DNA of 64,000 bases. Origin: Lachnospiraceae bacterium (GTDB taxonomy: Bacteria > Bacillota > Clostridia > Lachnospirales > Lachnospiraceae). Positions 44,723 to 53,766 of the stretch are shown here, piece after piece. How positions within the stretch are numbered: the first letter of the stretch is position 1; each line of letters starts with the position of its first letter. A program made the translations under genes and the position numbers. The stretch is from assembly GCA_004558185.1 (NCBI GenBank), contig SFDP01000003.1, forward strand, positions 1-64,000, in the 5' to 3' direction. A model generated the notes under the pieces. It did no database searches. It worked only from the letters and a program-made list of their open reading frames with translations, and was not told where the DNA came from.

Positions 44723-45964
44723 ATGGATATTATTGTAGTAGGAGGAGGGGCTGCCGGAATGATGGCGGCCATAGCTGCCGCCGGGCAGGGGCATAGAGTG
44801 CATTTGCTGGAGGCAAAGGAGAAGCTGGGAAGGAAAATTTACATTACAGGGAAGGGAAGGTGCAATGTCACCAATGCCTGTTCTCAGGAGGAGTTCTTTT
44901 CCCAGATCGTCAGCAATGAAAAGTTTCTGTATAGCAGCTTTTATGGATTTGATAACCGGGCGGTAATGGATTTTTTTGAAAGAGCCGGCTGCCCTCTCAA
45001 GGTGGAAAGAGGAAATCGTGTATTTCCCGTTTCAGATCATTCTTCGGATGTAATCAGGGCTTTGGCCAAAGAGCTGGACAGGCTGGGGGTAAAGATAAGT
45101 CTGAATTGCCGGGCAGTGGATATCCTTCGCCAAAAGGATGGATCCGCAGGCGGTGTGCTTACGGATAAAAAAGGAGCTGTTTTGGCTCAGCGGGTAATTC
45201 TCTGTACAGGCGGCTGTTCATATCCCCTCACCGGTTCAGACGGCTTTATGCTGGAGGTCTTAAAAAAGCATGGACATACCATACTGCCTCCTAAGCCTGC
45301 GTTGGTTCCCTTTGAACTGAAGGAGGACTATGGAAGGCTGCTGCAGGGACTGGCATTAAAAAATGTCAGTCTGCTGGTAAAGGATGGAAAAAAGAAGATT
45401 TATGAAGGCTTTGGTGAAATGCTCTTTACCCATTTTGGAATCAGTGGGCCTCTGGTTCTTTCTGCCAGCAGTTTTTATGCAAAAAAATCCTGTCAAAAAG
45501 AGGTTAGCGCCTATATCGATCTGAAGCCGGCTCTTACCGAGGAACAACTGGATCGACGTTTATTGCGGGAATTTGAGGAGCATCACAATAAGCAGTTTAA
45601 AAATGCTCTGGACAGGCTGCTGCCGTCAAAGCTCATTCCTGTAATCGTTAAAGTGAGTGAAATTTCGCCCCAGAAGAAGGTGAATGAAATTTCCCGGGAA
45701 GAAAGGAGGAGACTCCTGTGTCTCATGAAGAACTGGGAGATGACGATCACCAAAACGAGAGGCTTCACAGAAGCCATTATTACCCAGGGAGGGGTTGCCG
45801 TAAAGGAGGTAAATCCTTCCACCATGGAATCCAGGAGGATTCCCGGCCTGTTTCTGGCAGGAGAAATGCTGGATATTGATGCCCTTACGGGGGGCTTTAA
45901 TCTACAGCTTGCCTGGTCCACCGGATATCGAGCAGGAAACAGTCAGGAACCAGAGGCGACATAA
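44723..45964 (+). CDS. HI0933-like FAD-dependent oxidoreductase
   Basis: A flavoprotein of 413 residues of the YhiN/HI0933 family. The dinucleotide-binding start is VVGGGAAGMMAAIAA, with GKGRCNVTNA and the C-terminal ITQGGVAVKEVNPSTMES and TGGFNLQLAWSTG signatures. The physiological substrate of the family is not established. It begins an apparent run with cmk, ispH and rpsA. Confidence 0.9.
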   Translation: MDIIVVGGGAAGMMAAIAAAGQGHRVHLLEAKEKLGRKIYITGKGRCNVTNACSQEEFFSQIVSNEKFLYSSFYGFDNRAVMDFFERAGCPLKVERGNRVFPVSDHSSDVIRALAKELDRLGVKISLNCRAVDILRQKDGSAGGVLTDKKGAVLAQRVILCTGGCSYPLTGSDGFMLEVLKKHGHTILPPKPALVPFELKEDYGRLLQGLALKNVSLLVKDGKKKIYEGFGEMLFTHFGISGPLVLSASSFYAKKSCQKEVSAYIDLKPALTEEQLDRRLLREFEEHHNKQFKNALDRLLPSKLIPVIVKVSEISPQKKVNEISREERRRLLCLMKNWEMTITKTRGFTEAIITQGGVAVKEVNPSTMESRRIPGLFLAGEMLDIDALTGGFNLQLAWSTGYRAGNSQEPEAT

Positions 45965-45995
45965 GCAGATATAGAAAGATAAAGGAGAGAGACAT

Positions 45996-46694
45996 ATGGG
46001 ATACAGTGTAGCTATTGATGGACCGGCAGGAGCAGGTAAAAGTACGATTGCCAGAGAAATAGCCGGAAGGATGAATTTTATTTATGTGGATACAGGAGCC
46101 ATGTATCGTGCCATGGCCTTGTATTTACTTCGCCTGAATATCGATCCCGGAAATAAAGAAAAGGTGGAAGAATACTGCCAGAAGGCAGATATATCCATTG
46201 CCTACGACCAGGGAGAGCAGGTGGTGCTGTTAAATGGGGAAAGGGTAAACGAGCTGATTCGCAGGGAGGAGGTAGGCAATATGGCTTCTGCTACCTCGGC
46301 CTATGGAATGGTTCGAGAAAAGCTGGTAGCCCTGCAGCAAAAGCTGGCAGAAAGTGAGGCGGTGGTTATGGACGGCAGGGATATCGGCACCTGTGTGCTT
46401 CCTCATGCTGATGTAAAAATTTTTCTTACTGCCAGCAGTGCGGTAAGAGCCAAACGCAGATATGATGAACTGGCGGCCAGGGGACAGGAATGTGACCTGA
46501 AGGAAATAGAAGCCGATATAGTGGAGCGTGACAGGCGGGATATGGAGAGAGAAATCAGTCCTCTTAGGCAGGCAGAGGATGCTGTCCTTGTAGACACCTC
46601 CCGGATGGCGGTAAAGGAAGTGGTGGATACCATAATGGAGCTGATTCGTCAAAACAGGGAGAGTCAGACCGGAAAACAGACAGGCTCGGCTTAA
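45996..46694 (+). CDS. cmk: (d)CMP kinase
   Basis: Cytidylate kinase phosphorylates CMP and dCMP. The P-loop is GPAGAGKST near residue 9; VDTGAMYRAMAL and MDGRDIGTCVLP are diagnostic. It has 232 residues, and AAAGGAG precedes the ATG. The order cmk-ispH-rpsA is common in clostridia. Confidence 0.96.
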   Translation: MGYSVAIDGPAGAGKSTIAREIAGRMNFIYVDTGAMYRAMALYLLRLNIDPGNKEKVEEYCQKADISIAYDQGEQVVLLNGERVNELIRREEVGNMASATSAYGMVREKLVALQQKLAESEAVVMDGRDIGTCVLPHADVKIFLTASSAVRAKRRYDELAARGQECDLKEIEADIVERDRRDMEREISPLRQAEDAVLVDTSRMAVKEVVDTIMELIRQNRESQTGKQTGSA

Positions 46695-46734
46695 AAATGG
46701 CCGACTGGGAAGGAATAGGATAATTAAGGAGAAA

Positions 46735-47589
46735 ATGGAAATAATAAAAGCAAAAAGTGCAGGCTTTTGTTTTGGGGTAAAAAAGGCCATGGAAGTGGTG
46801 TACCAACAGCTTGAACAGGCAGGAGAGCTTCCTATATACACCTTTGGACCGCTGATTCATAATGAAGAGGTGGTCAAGGAGCTGGAGGCAAAGGGAGTGA
46901 AGGTGATTGAAAACCAACAAGAGCTGGAAAATCTGACGGAGGGAATAGTGATCATTCGCTCCCATGGAGTAAGCAGGGAGATTTATCAGATCATGGAAAA
47001 AAACGGGCTCACCTGCGTAGATGCAACCTGCCCCTTCGTCAAGCGGATTCACCGTATTGTAGAAGCAGAGAGTGCCAGGGGGAAAAGGATCGTGATCATC
47101 GGTAATGACGGACACCCTGAGGTAGAAGGCATTAAGGGCTGGTGTAATCTACCGGCAACAGTCCTGGAAGGAACCGAAGAAGCACAGAATTTCACCTCCG
47201 ATCCGGAGGAGAAAATCTGCATTGTTTCCCAAACGACATTTAACTACAATAAATTTAAAGATTTAGTTGAAATTTTTGTGAAAAAAGGTTATGATATTAG
47301 TGTTGTGAACACTATCTGCAATGCTACAGAGGAGCGTCAGACGGAGGCACAGGAGATTGCAGCCAAAGCCGATGCGATGATTGTGATAGGTGGAACACAT
47401 AGCTCTAATACTCGTAAATTGTACGAGATATGTAAGAATGAGTGTGAGAACACCCATTTTATACAGACACTAGATGACTTGCATTTAGATCTTCCTAAAT
47501 CTGTTGGACTGGTGGGTATTACGGCTGGGGCGTCAACCCCAAACAATATTATTGAGGAGGTTCAAAATTATGTCCGAATTAACTTTTGA
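46735..47589 (+). CDS. ispH: 4-hydroxy-3-methylbut-2-enyl diphosphate reductase
   Basis: IspH (LytB) carries out the last step of the MEP isoprenoid pathway with an iron-sulfur cluster. The three cluster cysteines occur in AGFCFGVKKAM, DATCPFVKRIH and NTICNATEERQ, with conserved RSHGVS and GNDGHPEVEG. It has 284 residues. Its last 20 bases overlap the start of the S1 gene, where other clostridia have an in-frame IspH-S1 fusion. Confidence 0.96.
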   Translation: MEIIKAKSAGFCFGVKKAMEVVYQQLEQAGELPIYTFGPLIHNEEVVKELEAKGVKVIENQQELENLTEGIVIIRSHGVSREIYQIMEKNGLTCVDATCPFVKRIHRIVEAESARGKRIVIIGNDGHPEVEGIKGWCNLPATVLEGTEEAQNFTSDPEEKICIVSQTTFNYNKFKDLVEIFVKKGYDISVVNTICNATEERQTEAQEIAAKADAMIVIGGTHSSNTRKLYEICKNECENTHFIQTLDDLHLDLPKSVGLVGITAGASTPNNIIEEVQNYVRINF

Positions 47590-48703
47590 ACAAATGTTAG
47601 AAGAATCATTCAAAACAATCCATACGGGAGAGGTAGTAGAAGGTACAGTCATCGATGTAAAACCTGAAGAAATCGTTCTTAACATCGGCTACAAGGCAGA
47701 TGGTATCCTTACAAGAAGCGAATATACCAACGAGCCTGGCGTGGATCTTACTACCATTGTAAAGCCCGGAGATACTATGGAGGTTAAGGTATTGAAGGTG
47801 AATGACGGAGAAGGTCAGGTTCTTCTTACCTACAAGCGCCTTGCAGCAGAAAAAGGCAATAAGAGAATCGAAGAAGCCTTCAACAATCAGGAGGTGCTTA
47901 CGGCTAAGGTCGCTCAGGTATTAGACGGCGGCTTAAGCGTAGTGGTTGAGGAGGTAAGAATCTTTATCCCGGCCAGCCTGGTGTCCGATACCTATGAAAA
48001 GGATCTGAGCAAATATGCAGGACAGGAAATCGAGTTTGTTATCACCGAATATAATCCTAAGAGAAGAAGATACATCGGTAACCGTAAGCAGCTTGTGGCA
48101 GCCAGAAAGGCAGAGCTGCAAAGAGAACTGTTTGAACGGATCCATGAAGGTGATGTGGTAGAGGGAACAGTAAAGAACGTTACCGACTTTGGTGCATTCA
48201 TCGATTTGGGTGGAGCAGACGGTCTGCTTCACATTTCTGAAATGTCATGGGGAAGGGTAGAAAATCCTAAAAAAGTATTTAAGGTAGGCGATACCCTTAA
48301 GGTTCTGATTAAGGAAATTTCCGGCAGTAAAATTGCGCTCAGTCTTAAATTTGAAGATGCTAATCCCTGGAGGGATGCAGCGGTTAAATATGCGGTAGGA
48401 AATGTGGTAAACGGAAAGGTTGCTCGAATGACCGATTTTGGTGCCTTTATCGAGCTTGAGCCGGGGGTTGATGCCTTGCTGCACGTTTCACAGATTTCCA
48501 AAGAGCATATTGAAAAGCCTTCTGATGTACTGAAGGTTGGAGATGAGGTAACGGCTAAGGTTGTAGATTTTAATGAGGCAGATAAGAAAATCAGCCTCAG
48601 CATAAAGGCTCTCCTGACTCCTGAGGCTGAAGCAGCTCAGGAAGAAGAGGATGCAGATGTCGTTTCTGTAGATATTGATGCGGTAATCGCAGAGCAGGAA
48701 TAA
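47570..48703 (+). CDS. rpsA: 30S ribosomal protein S1-like protein (four S1 domains)
   Basis: A 377-residue protein with four S1 RNA-binding repeats beginning near residues 16, 100, 187 and 272 (for example VVEGTVKNVTDFGAFIDLGG). This is the shorter Gram-positive type, against six repeats in E. coli S1. It binds mRNA and may aid initiation, although S1 function in Firmicutes is less clear than in Proteobacteria. ATG 47570 follows GAGGAGG by nine bases, all inside ispH, so translation of the two is probably coupled. Confidence 0.93.
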   Translation: MSELTFEQMLEESFKTIHTGEVVEGTVIDVKPEEIVLNIGYKADGILTRSEYTNEPGVDLTTIVKPGDTMEVKVLKVNDGEGQVLLTYKRLAAEKGNKRIEEAFNNQEVLTAKVAQVLDGGLSVVVEEVRIFIPASLVSDTYEKDLSKYAGQEIEFVITEYNPKRRRYIGNRKQLVAARKAELQRELFERIHEGDVVEGTVKNVTDFGAFIDLGGADGLLHISEMSWGRVENPKKVFKVGDTLKVLIKEISGSKIALSLKFEDANPWRDAAVKYAVGNVVNGKVARMTDFGAFIELEPGVDALLHVSQISKEHIEKPSDVLKVGDEVTAKVVDFNEADKKISLSIKALLTPEAEAAQEEEDADVVSVDIDAVIAEQE

Positions 48704-48718
48704 GATTAGAAAGAGAAA

Positions 48719-48744
48719 GGGGCTGTTTTAACAGTCTCTTTTTT
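48719..48744 (+). terminator. rpsA terminator
   Basis: GGGGCTGTT / AACAGTCTC stem (two G-U pairs) followed by six T's, 15 bases after the rpsA stop. Confidence 0.8.
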
Positions 48745-48776
48745 ATCAAAGGAAGAAAAGAGTGCAGGAGGTCATT

Positions 48777-49556
48777 ATGGCGGGACATGACTATGAGTAT
48801 TTTAAAAAAGAAATATATACTTTAACAAAAATTGATCTGAATGCCTACAAAGAGAACCAGATGAAAAGAAGGATCGATGCGCTGATTGCAAAGAACAAAA
48901 TTGTCGGTTATGATAATTTTGTAAAGGCAATTAAGGTAGATAAAAAGCTGTTTGAGGTCTTTGTCAACTACCTTACCATTAATGTATCAGAATTCTACCG
49001 CAACCCGGATCAGTGGGTGGTTCTTGATAAGGATATTATTCCTTATCTGATTGGTAAATTCGGGAAGAATCTGAAAATATGGAGTGCTGCCTGTTCTACA
49101 GGTGATGAGCCTTATTCTCTGGTAATGGCCCTTTCGGAGCATCTTCCGTTGAATAATATTAAGATCATTGCTACAGATATTGATAAGCAGGTGATAGAAA
49201 AGGCCAAGGTTGGGCTTTATAATGAGAAGAGTATTGCTGCTGTTCCCGAGAAAATGAAAAAGAAGTATTTCACCAAGGTGGGGGCATCCTATCGCATTAG
49301 TGATGAGATTAAGTCCAGAGTTGAATTTAAGGAAAGCAATCTCTTGAAAGACCCTTATCCAACGGCCTGCCATTTGATTGTCTGTCGGAATGTATTGATT
49401 TATTTTACAGAGGAAGCTAAGGATGATGTTTTCCGTAAGTTTCAGAAATCCCTGTCCAGGGGGGGGATTCTGTTTATCGGAAGTACAGAACAGATCATGA
49501 ATTATAAAGAAATGGGGTACGGAAGGAAGAATTCCTTTTTCTACATAGCTGAATAG
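48777..49556 (+). CDS. cheR: Chemotaxis protein methyltransferase CheR
   Basis: CheR adds methyl groups from SAM to glutamates of chemoreceptors. At 259 residues it has the helical N-domain and the SAM-binding core (WSAACSTGDEPYSLVMAL, ATDID, CRNVLIYF). ATG 48777 follows GCAGGAGG. It stands alone, with no che cluster or cheB nearby. It converges on the RNase H-like gene. Confidence 0.94.
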   Translation: MAGHDYEYFKKEIYTLTKIDLNAYKENQMKRRIDALIAKNKIVGYDNFVKAIKVDKKLFEVFVNYLTINVSEFYRNPDQWVVLDKDIIPYLIGKFGKNLKIWSAACSTGDEPYSLVMALSEHLPLNNIKIIATDIDKQVIEKAKVGLYNEKSIAAVPEKMKKKYFTKVGASYRISDEIKSRVEFKESNLLKDPYPTACHLIVCRNVLIYFTEEAKDDVFRKFQKSLSRGGILFIGSTEQIMNYKEMGYGRKNSFFYIAE

Positions 49557-49560
49557 TGAT

Positions 49561-49604
49561 AAAAAGGCGGCTGCAAATGGTTGAAATAATCGGTTTGCAG
49601 CCGC
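49561..49604 (-). terminator. Terminator of the minus-strand RNase H-like gene
   Basis: An 11-bp perfect stem, GCGGCTGCAAA / TTTGCAGCCGC. On the minus strand it is followed by CTTTTT; on the plus strand the following bases are not T-rich. The stem starts 11 bases after the cheR stop and may still end that transcript weakly. Confidence 0.8.
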
Positions 49605-49612
49605 TGTGTACA

Positions 49613-50752
49613 TTATTTGCAATCGGAGGCTGTGTCCTTTTCCGACCTGGAATCCCCTTCTGCAAGCCTGGAAAGAAGGTGAGAGGCATAGAGGGAGAAG
49701 GCTGCCCGGTTACCCTTCAGCTCTTCCGTCAGTTCGAAGAAAAGAAGAGGCGATTTATATTCTCTTTTAAAGAAGGGTTCGAATACATAGTCCCACTGGG
49801 GAAGATAGGAAGAGAGCTTACGGGTATAACAGGTAGCCGCAGTGGCCTGTATCCGGTGGGTTTTATCTACAAATGAAGCTACAGACTTGTGTATGGCCAT
49901 ATCCTCGTGAGGAAGATAGTAGTAGTTTTTATAGTCTGCGTAGAAATATTTTAATTCTTCCGTATAGACAGGAACACGCAGAATAGCCTCTTTATCCTGA
50001 CAGCGGAAAAATACGTCTGAAGCATGGGTAAAAAGTGGAACAGGAACGGCCTGTACGAGTTTAAGATGAATCATCAGCTCCTGCTTCTTTTTACCATGGT
50101 AGTCCTTGTAATGATTGGCCTGTACCTTATGTACACTCAATGAGTCGTTAAATAGATCCCAGTAGGAGAGAATGGGAACGATTTCCAGCATTCCCTGTAA
50201 GTCATCCCGGTTATGAAGAAGGATAGGCTCCAGAAGCTGATCAAGGGGATCATCCGTATAGTCTCTGTACAGGGAGATCAATTCACCACCGGAAAATTTG
50301 TCTTCCCGATTCAATCCGAGAAACTCTTCCAATGATTTTTGCCTGCCGCTTTTCAGCTTTAAAAAGTGCTTGTAGGGGAAAATTCGTTTGTATATATCGA
50401 TTCCGGTAAATTCATCGAAGGAATAGGGAAGCTGCAGGCAGGAGATCCTCCCCTTCAAAAAAGGCAGATCGAACTGATTGCCGTTAAAATGAATCAGCGT
50501 GTTAAAGCCCCTGGCAAATTGGAAAAAAGCCTTAATGATCCGAGACTCCTCGTTCTCCTTTTCGGCAAACCACTGAATACCGTTCCAGCAGCCATTCTGG
50601 TAGTAACAAACTCCAATCAGAAAAACACAGGCATACTTTGGAGAAAATCCGGTAGTCTCGATATCTAAAAAGAGAATTTTTTCCAGTGGTGCAAATACAG
50701 AAAGATCATAATTTAATTGTAAATTCGTGAACCTATAATTTAATGTTTTCAT
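49613..50752 (-). CDS. RNase H-like YprB-type exonuclease-domain protein
   Basis: A protein of about 379 residues with a DEDD-type 3'-5' exonuclease fold. The acidic residues are in FLDIETTGF, HFNGNQFDLPFLK and LLHNRDDLQGM. The C-terminal ~150 residues are specific to the YprB-like family and have no known function. It probably acts on nucleic acid. The start (ATG 50752, or 50761) lacks a clear ribosome site, and a TGCTAAAAT box lies only seven bases before ATG 50752, so the mRNA could be leaderless. Confidence 0.82.
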   Translation of the reverse strand: MKTLNYRFTNLQLNYDLSVFAPLEKILFLDIETTGFSPKYACVFLIGVCYYQNGCWNGIQWFAEKENEESRIIKAFFQFARGFNTLIHFNGNQFDLPFLKGRISCLQLPYSFDEFTGIDIYKRIFPYKHFLKLKSGRQKSLEEFLGLNREDKFSGGELISLYRDYTDDPLDQLLEPILLHNRDDLQGMLEIVPILSYWDLFNDSLSVHKVQANHYKDYHGKKKQELMIHLKLVQAVPVPLFTHASDVFFRCQDKEAILRVPVYTEELKYFYADYKNYYYLPHEDMAIHKSVASFVDKTHRIQATAATCYTRKLSSYLPQWDYVFEPFFKREYKSPLLFFELTEELKGNRAAFSLYASHLLSRLAEGDSRSEKDTASDCK

Positions 50753-50876
50753 AGGTATCATTTTAGCATATTTTGTATTTTTTAGTAGTATTTTTTCAAA
50801 AAAAATAGTATATTTATGTTATGGGTTTTTTACCGTTAAAATCAAAAGAAAAGAAAGAGAAAGGTATGGTAATGAA

Positions 50877-52193
50877 ATGGCAAAATTAACATTCGTGGGT
50901 GGTATTCATCCCTATGATGGTAAAGACCTGTCCAAGGACAAGCCCATTAAGGATATACTGCCTAAGGGAGATTTAGTCTACCCTCTGTCCCAGCATATTG
51001 GGGCACCGGCAGTCCCTGTCGTAAAAAAAGGGGATCATGTCCTCACCGGACAGAAGATTGCAGAAGCAGGAGGCTTTGTTTCGGCTCCGATTTACGCTAC
51101 CGTTTCCGGTACCGTAAAGGCTATTGAGCCAAGACGGGTAGTCACCGGTGATAAGGTGATGAGCATCGTCATTGAAAATGATGGTGAATACGCAGAAGTC
51201 ACCTATCCGGAACCCAAACCTTTGGAAGAAATGAGCCGGGAAGAAATTCTTGACTGCATCCGGGATGCCGGAGTAGTCGGTATGGGAGGAGCAGGCTTTC
51301 CTACCCATGTGAAGCTGGCAGTGAATGAGCCGGAGAAGATCGATTATGTGATTGCTAACTGTGCAGAATGTGAGCCATATTTAACCTCGGACTATCGCAG
51401 GATGCTGGAGGAGCCGGAGAAGCTGATCGAAGGGCTTAAGGTTTCCCTGGCACTTTTTCCCAATGCAACGGGTATTCTGGCGGTGGAGGACAATAAGGAG
51501 GACTGTATTGCCCTTCTGAAAGAAAAGACCAAGGACGAATCCAGAATCCTGGTTAAGGGTCTGAAAACCAAGTATCCCCAGGGAGCAGAAAGAACGCTGA
51601 TCTATGCGACTACAAAGCGCCAGATCGATTCCAGCCGTCTGCCGGCTGATGTGGGCTGTGTAGTGAATAATGTGGACTCAATTGTGGCCATATACAATGC
51701 AGTTTATCACCGCAGACCTTTAATGGAGCGAATCGTTACTATCACGGGAGACGCCATTGCCAAGCCCCAGAATTATCGGGTGAGAATCGGAACCAACTAC
51801 CATGAACTGGTAGAGGCGGCAGGCGGATTCAGAAAGGAGCCGGCAAAGATCGTTTCCGGTGGCCCTATGATGGGATTCGCTATTTTTGAGCTGGATGTGC
51901 CTACTACCAAGACAGCATCGGCGCTCTTGTGCATGACCAAGGATGAGGTTTCTCTGTTGGAGCCCTCCGCCTGCATAAACTGCGGAAGATGTCTGGAGGT
52001 CTGTCCTTCCAGAATTATGCCTAATTTGCTGGCCACCTTAGCTGAACAGCATAATGAAGAGGCATTTTTGAAAAATGAAGGTATGGAATGTTGTGAATGC
52101 GGCTGCTGCAGCTTTGTCTGTCCGGCCAAACGCCATCTTTCCCAGAATATAAAATCCCAGCGTAAGATTCAACTGGGTAAAAGAAAGAAATAG
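50877..52193 (+). CDS. rnfC: Rnf complex subunit RnfC
   Basis: RnfC is the peripheral NADH-side subunit of the ferredoxin:NAD+ oxidoreductase. At 438 residues it has an N-terminal barrel domain, a nucleotide/FMN-binding region (GMGGAGFPTHVK, NCAECEPYLTSD) and two 4Fe-4S motifs (CINCGRCLEVCPS; CCECGCCSFVCPA). It leads a six-gene operon in the usual order C-D-G-E-A-B. Confidence 0.97.
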   Translation: MAKLTFVGGIHPYDGKDLSKDKPIKDILPKGDLVYPLSQHIGAPAVPVVKKGDHVLTGQKIAEAGGFVSAPIYATVSGTVKAIEPRRVVTGDKVMSIVIENDGEYAEVTYPEPKPLEEMSREEILDCIRDAGVVGMGGAGFPTHVKLAVNEPEKIDYVIANCAECEPYLTSDYRRMLEEPEKLIEGLKVSLALFPNATGILAVEDNKEDCIALLKEKTKDESRILVKGLKTKYPQGAERTLIYATTKRQIDSSRLPADVGCVVNNVDSIVAIYNAVYHRRPLMERIVTITGDAIAKPQNYRVRIGTNYHELVEAAGGFRKEPAKIVSGGPMMGFAIFELDVPTTKTASALLCMTKDEVSLLEPSACINCGRCLEVCPSRIMPNLLATLAEQHNEEAFLKNEGMECCECGCCSFVCPAKRHLSQNIKSQRKIQLGKRKK

Positions 52194-52204
52194 GAGGCCG
52201 GAGC

Positions 52205-53137
52205 ATGAGTGACTTAAAGAAGGTATCGGCGAATCCCCATATTCGCTCTAAGATAACGACCAGCACCATTATGCTGGCAGTGGTTATTGCTTTACTTCCC
52301 ACAACCATATACGGAATCATCAATTTTGGGATGAAGGCGGCAGTATTGGTTGTGGTAACGGTGGCAGCCACAGTATTAACGGAATTGATATTTGAACTGG
52401 CAATGAAAAAGAGAGTTACCATAGGAGATTTTTCTGCTGTGGTGACCGGTCTGTTACTGGCCTTGAACCTGCCTGCAAGTGCACCCTGGTGGATTGGTGT
52501 CATTGGTGGAGTTTTTGCCATCCTTGTGGTAAAGATGCTGTTTGGCGGTCTGGGACAGAACTTTATGAACCCGGCCTTGGGTGCAAGATGCTTTTTGTTG
52601 ATTTCCTTCACCTCGATTATGACCAACTTCGAGAGTGATGCTTATACAGGAGCTACCCCTCTGGCGGCACTGAAAATAGGAGAAAACGTAAACGTATACA
52701 ATATGGTCATCGGAAGAGTAAACGGTACCATTGGAGAGACTTCCATGATTGCTATTCTTGTTGGTGCGTGTATATTACTGCTGTTAGGAATTATTGATCT
52801 GCGTGTGCCAGGCACCTATATCGTAAGCTTCGTCATCTTTTTGGGGCTTTTTGGCGGTCAAGGCTTTGACTGGAACTTCATTTCTGCTCATCTGGCAGGG
52901 GGGGGATTAATGCTGGGTGCATTCTTTATGGCTACCGATTATGTCACCCGTCCGATTACCGTGAAGGGCCAATACATCTATGGTGTACTGCTGGGACTTT
53001 TAACCTGCATTTTCCGTGTGTTCGGAGCCAGTGCGGAGGGAGTTTCCTATGCCATCATTATCGGCAATCTGCTGGTACCCCTGATTGAGAAAATGACCCA
53101 TCCGACAGCATTTGGTAAAGGAGGGGCAAAGAAATGA
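52205..53137 (+). CDS. rnfD: Rnf complex subunit RnfD
   Basis: A membrane subunit of 310 residues with about nine helices. The TGATPLAAL segment carries the threonine expected to hold covalent FMN. It takes part in ion translocation coupled to electron flow. AGGAGG precedes the ATG; its stop overlaps the rnfG start (ATGA). Confidence 0.96.
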   Translation: MSDLKKVSANPHIRSKITTSTIMLAVVIALLPTTIYGIINFGMKAAVLVVVTVAATVLTELIFELAMKKRVTIGDFSAVVTGLLLALNLPASAPWWIGVIGGVFAILVVKMLFGGLGQNFMNPALGARCFLLISFTSIMTNFESDAYTGATPLAALKIGENVNVYNMVIGRVNGTIGETSMIAILVGACILLLLGIIDLRVPGTYIVSFVIFLGLFGGQGFDWNFISAHLAGGGLMLGAFFMATDYVTRPITVKGQYIYGVLLGLLTCIFRVFGASAEGVSYAIIIGNLLVPLIEKMTHPTAFGKGGAKK

Positions 53138-53766
53138 AGAATATGTTAAAAGATACAGTAATTCTGTTTGCCATTACCTTAATAGCAGGCCTGCTTTTAG
53201 GAGTGGTATATGAAGTGACCAAGGATCCGATTGCAGCGCAGAAGGCAAGGAAGAAAAACGAAGCCTGCCAGGAGGTATTTGCGGATGCGGCTACCTTTAA
53301 TCCTCTTGAGGTGGTGATAGTTGAAAAGAAGGAGGAAGCCGCAAATGAGGCTGATGCAGCCAGCGGTGCTACTGTTTCAGCCACTGGGAACGGGGATGTA
53401 GATGCAGTTTATGAGGCTGTGTCCTCCAATGGGGAGCTTTTAGGCTATGTTCTGGAGGTGACCACCCATGAAGGCTATAACGGCGATATCCAGTTTTCCA
53501 TGGGTATTCGTCTCGATGGAACGGTCAATGGAATTTCGCTGCTTTCCATCAGTGAGACACCCGGTCTTGGTATGCAGGCAGAGGCAGTCCTTAAGCCTCA
53601 GTTTGCAGGGAAAAAGGCAAGCTATTTTGAGCCGACCAAGGTAGGGGCAGTGACGGAAAACCAGATTGATGCGATCAGCGGTGCTACGATTACGACCAAT
53701 GCGGTTGTCGATGGAGCGAATACCGGACTTAGTTATTTTCAGAGTGTGTTAGGAGGTGGGAAATAA
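53134..53766 (+). CDS. rnfG: Rnf complex subunit RnfG
   Basis: RnfG has one N-terminal membrane helix and an extracellular FMN-binding domain; 210 residues. SGATITT near residue 185 is the flavinylation motif whose last threonine holds FMN. A second SGAT-like stretch (DAASGATVS) near residue 75 is not at the usual flavin site. It overlaps both neighbours by 1-4 bases. Confidence 0.96.
   Translation: MKNMLKDTVILFAITLIAGLLLGVVYEVTKDPIAAQKARKKNEACQEVFADAATFNPLEVVIVEKKEEAANEADAASGATVSATGNGDVDAVYEAVSSNGELLGYVLEVTTHEGYNGDIQFSMGIRLDGTVNGISLLSISETPGLGMQAEAVLKPQFAGKKASYFEPTKVGAVTENQIDAISGATITTNAVVDGANTGLSYFQSVLGGGK

Noticed and set aside
49770..49785. GGTTCGAAT-like tRNA T-loop
   Set aside because: It lies inside the YprB-type coding region and no tRNA cloverleaf surrounds it.
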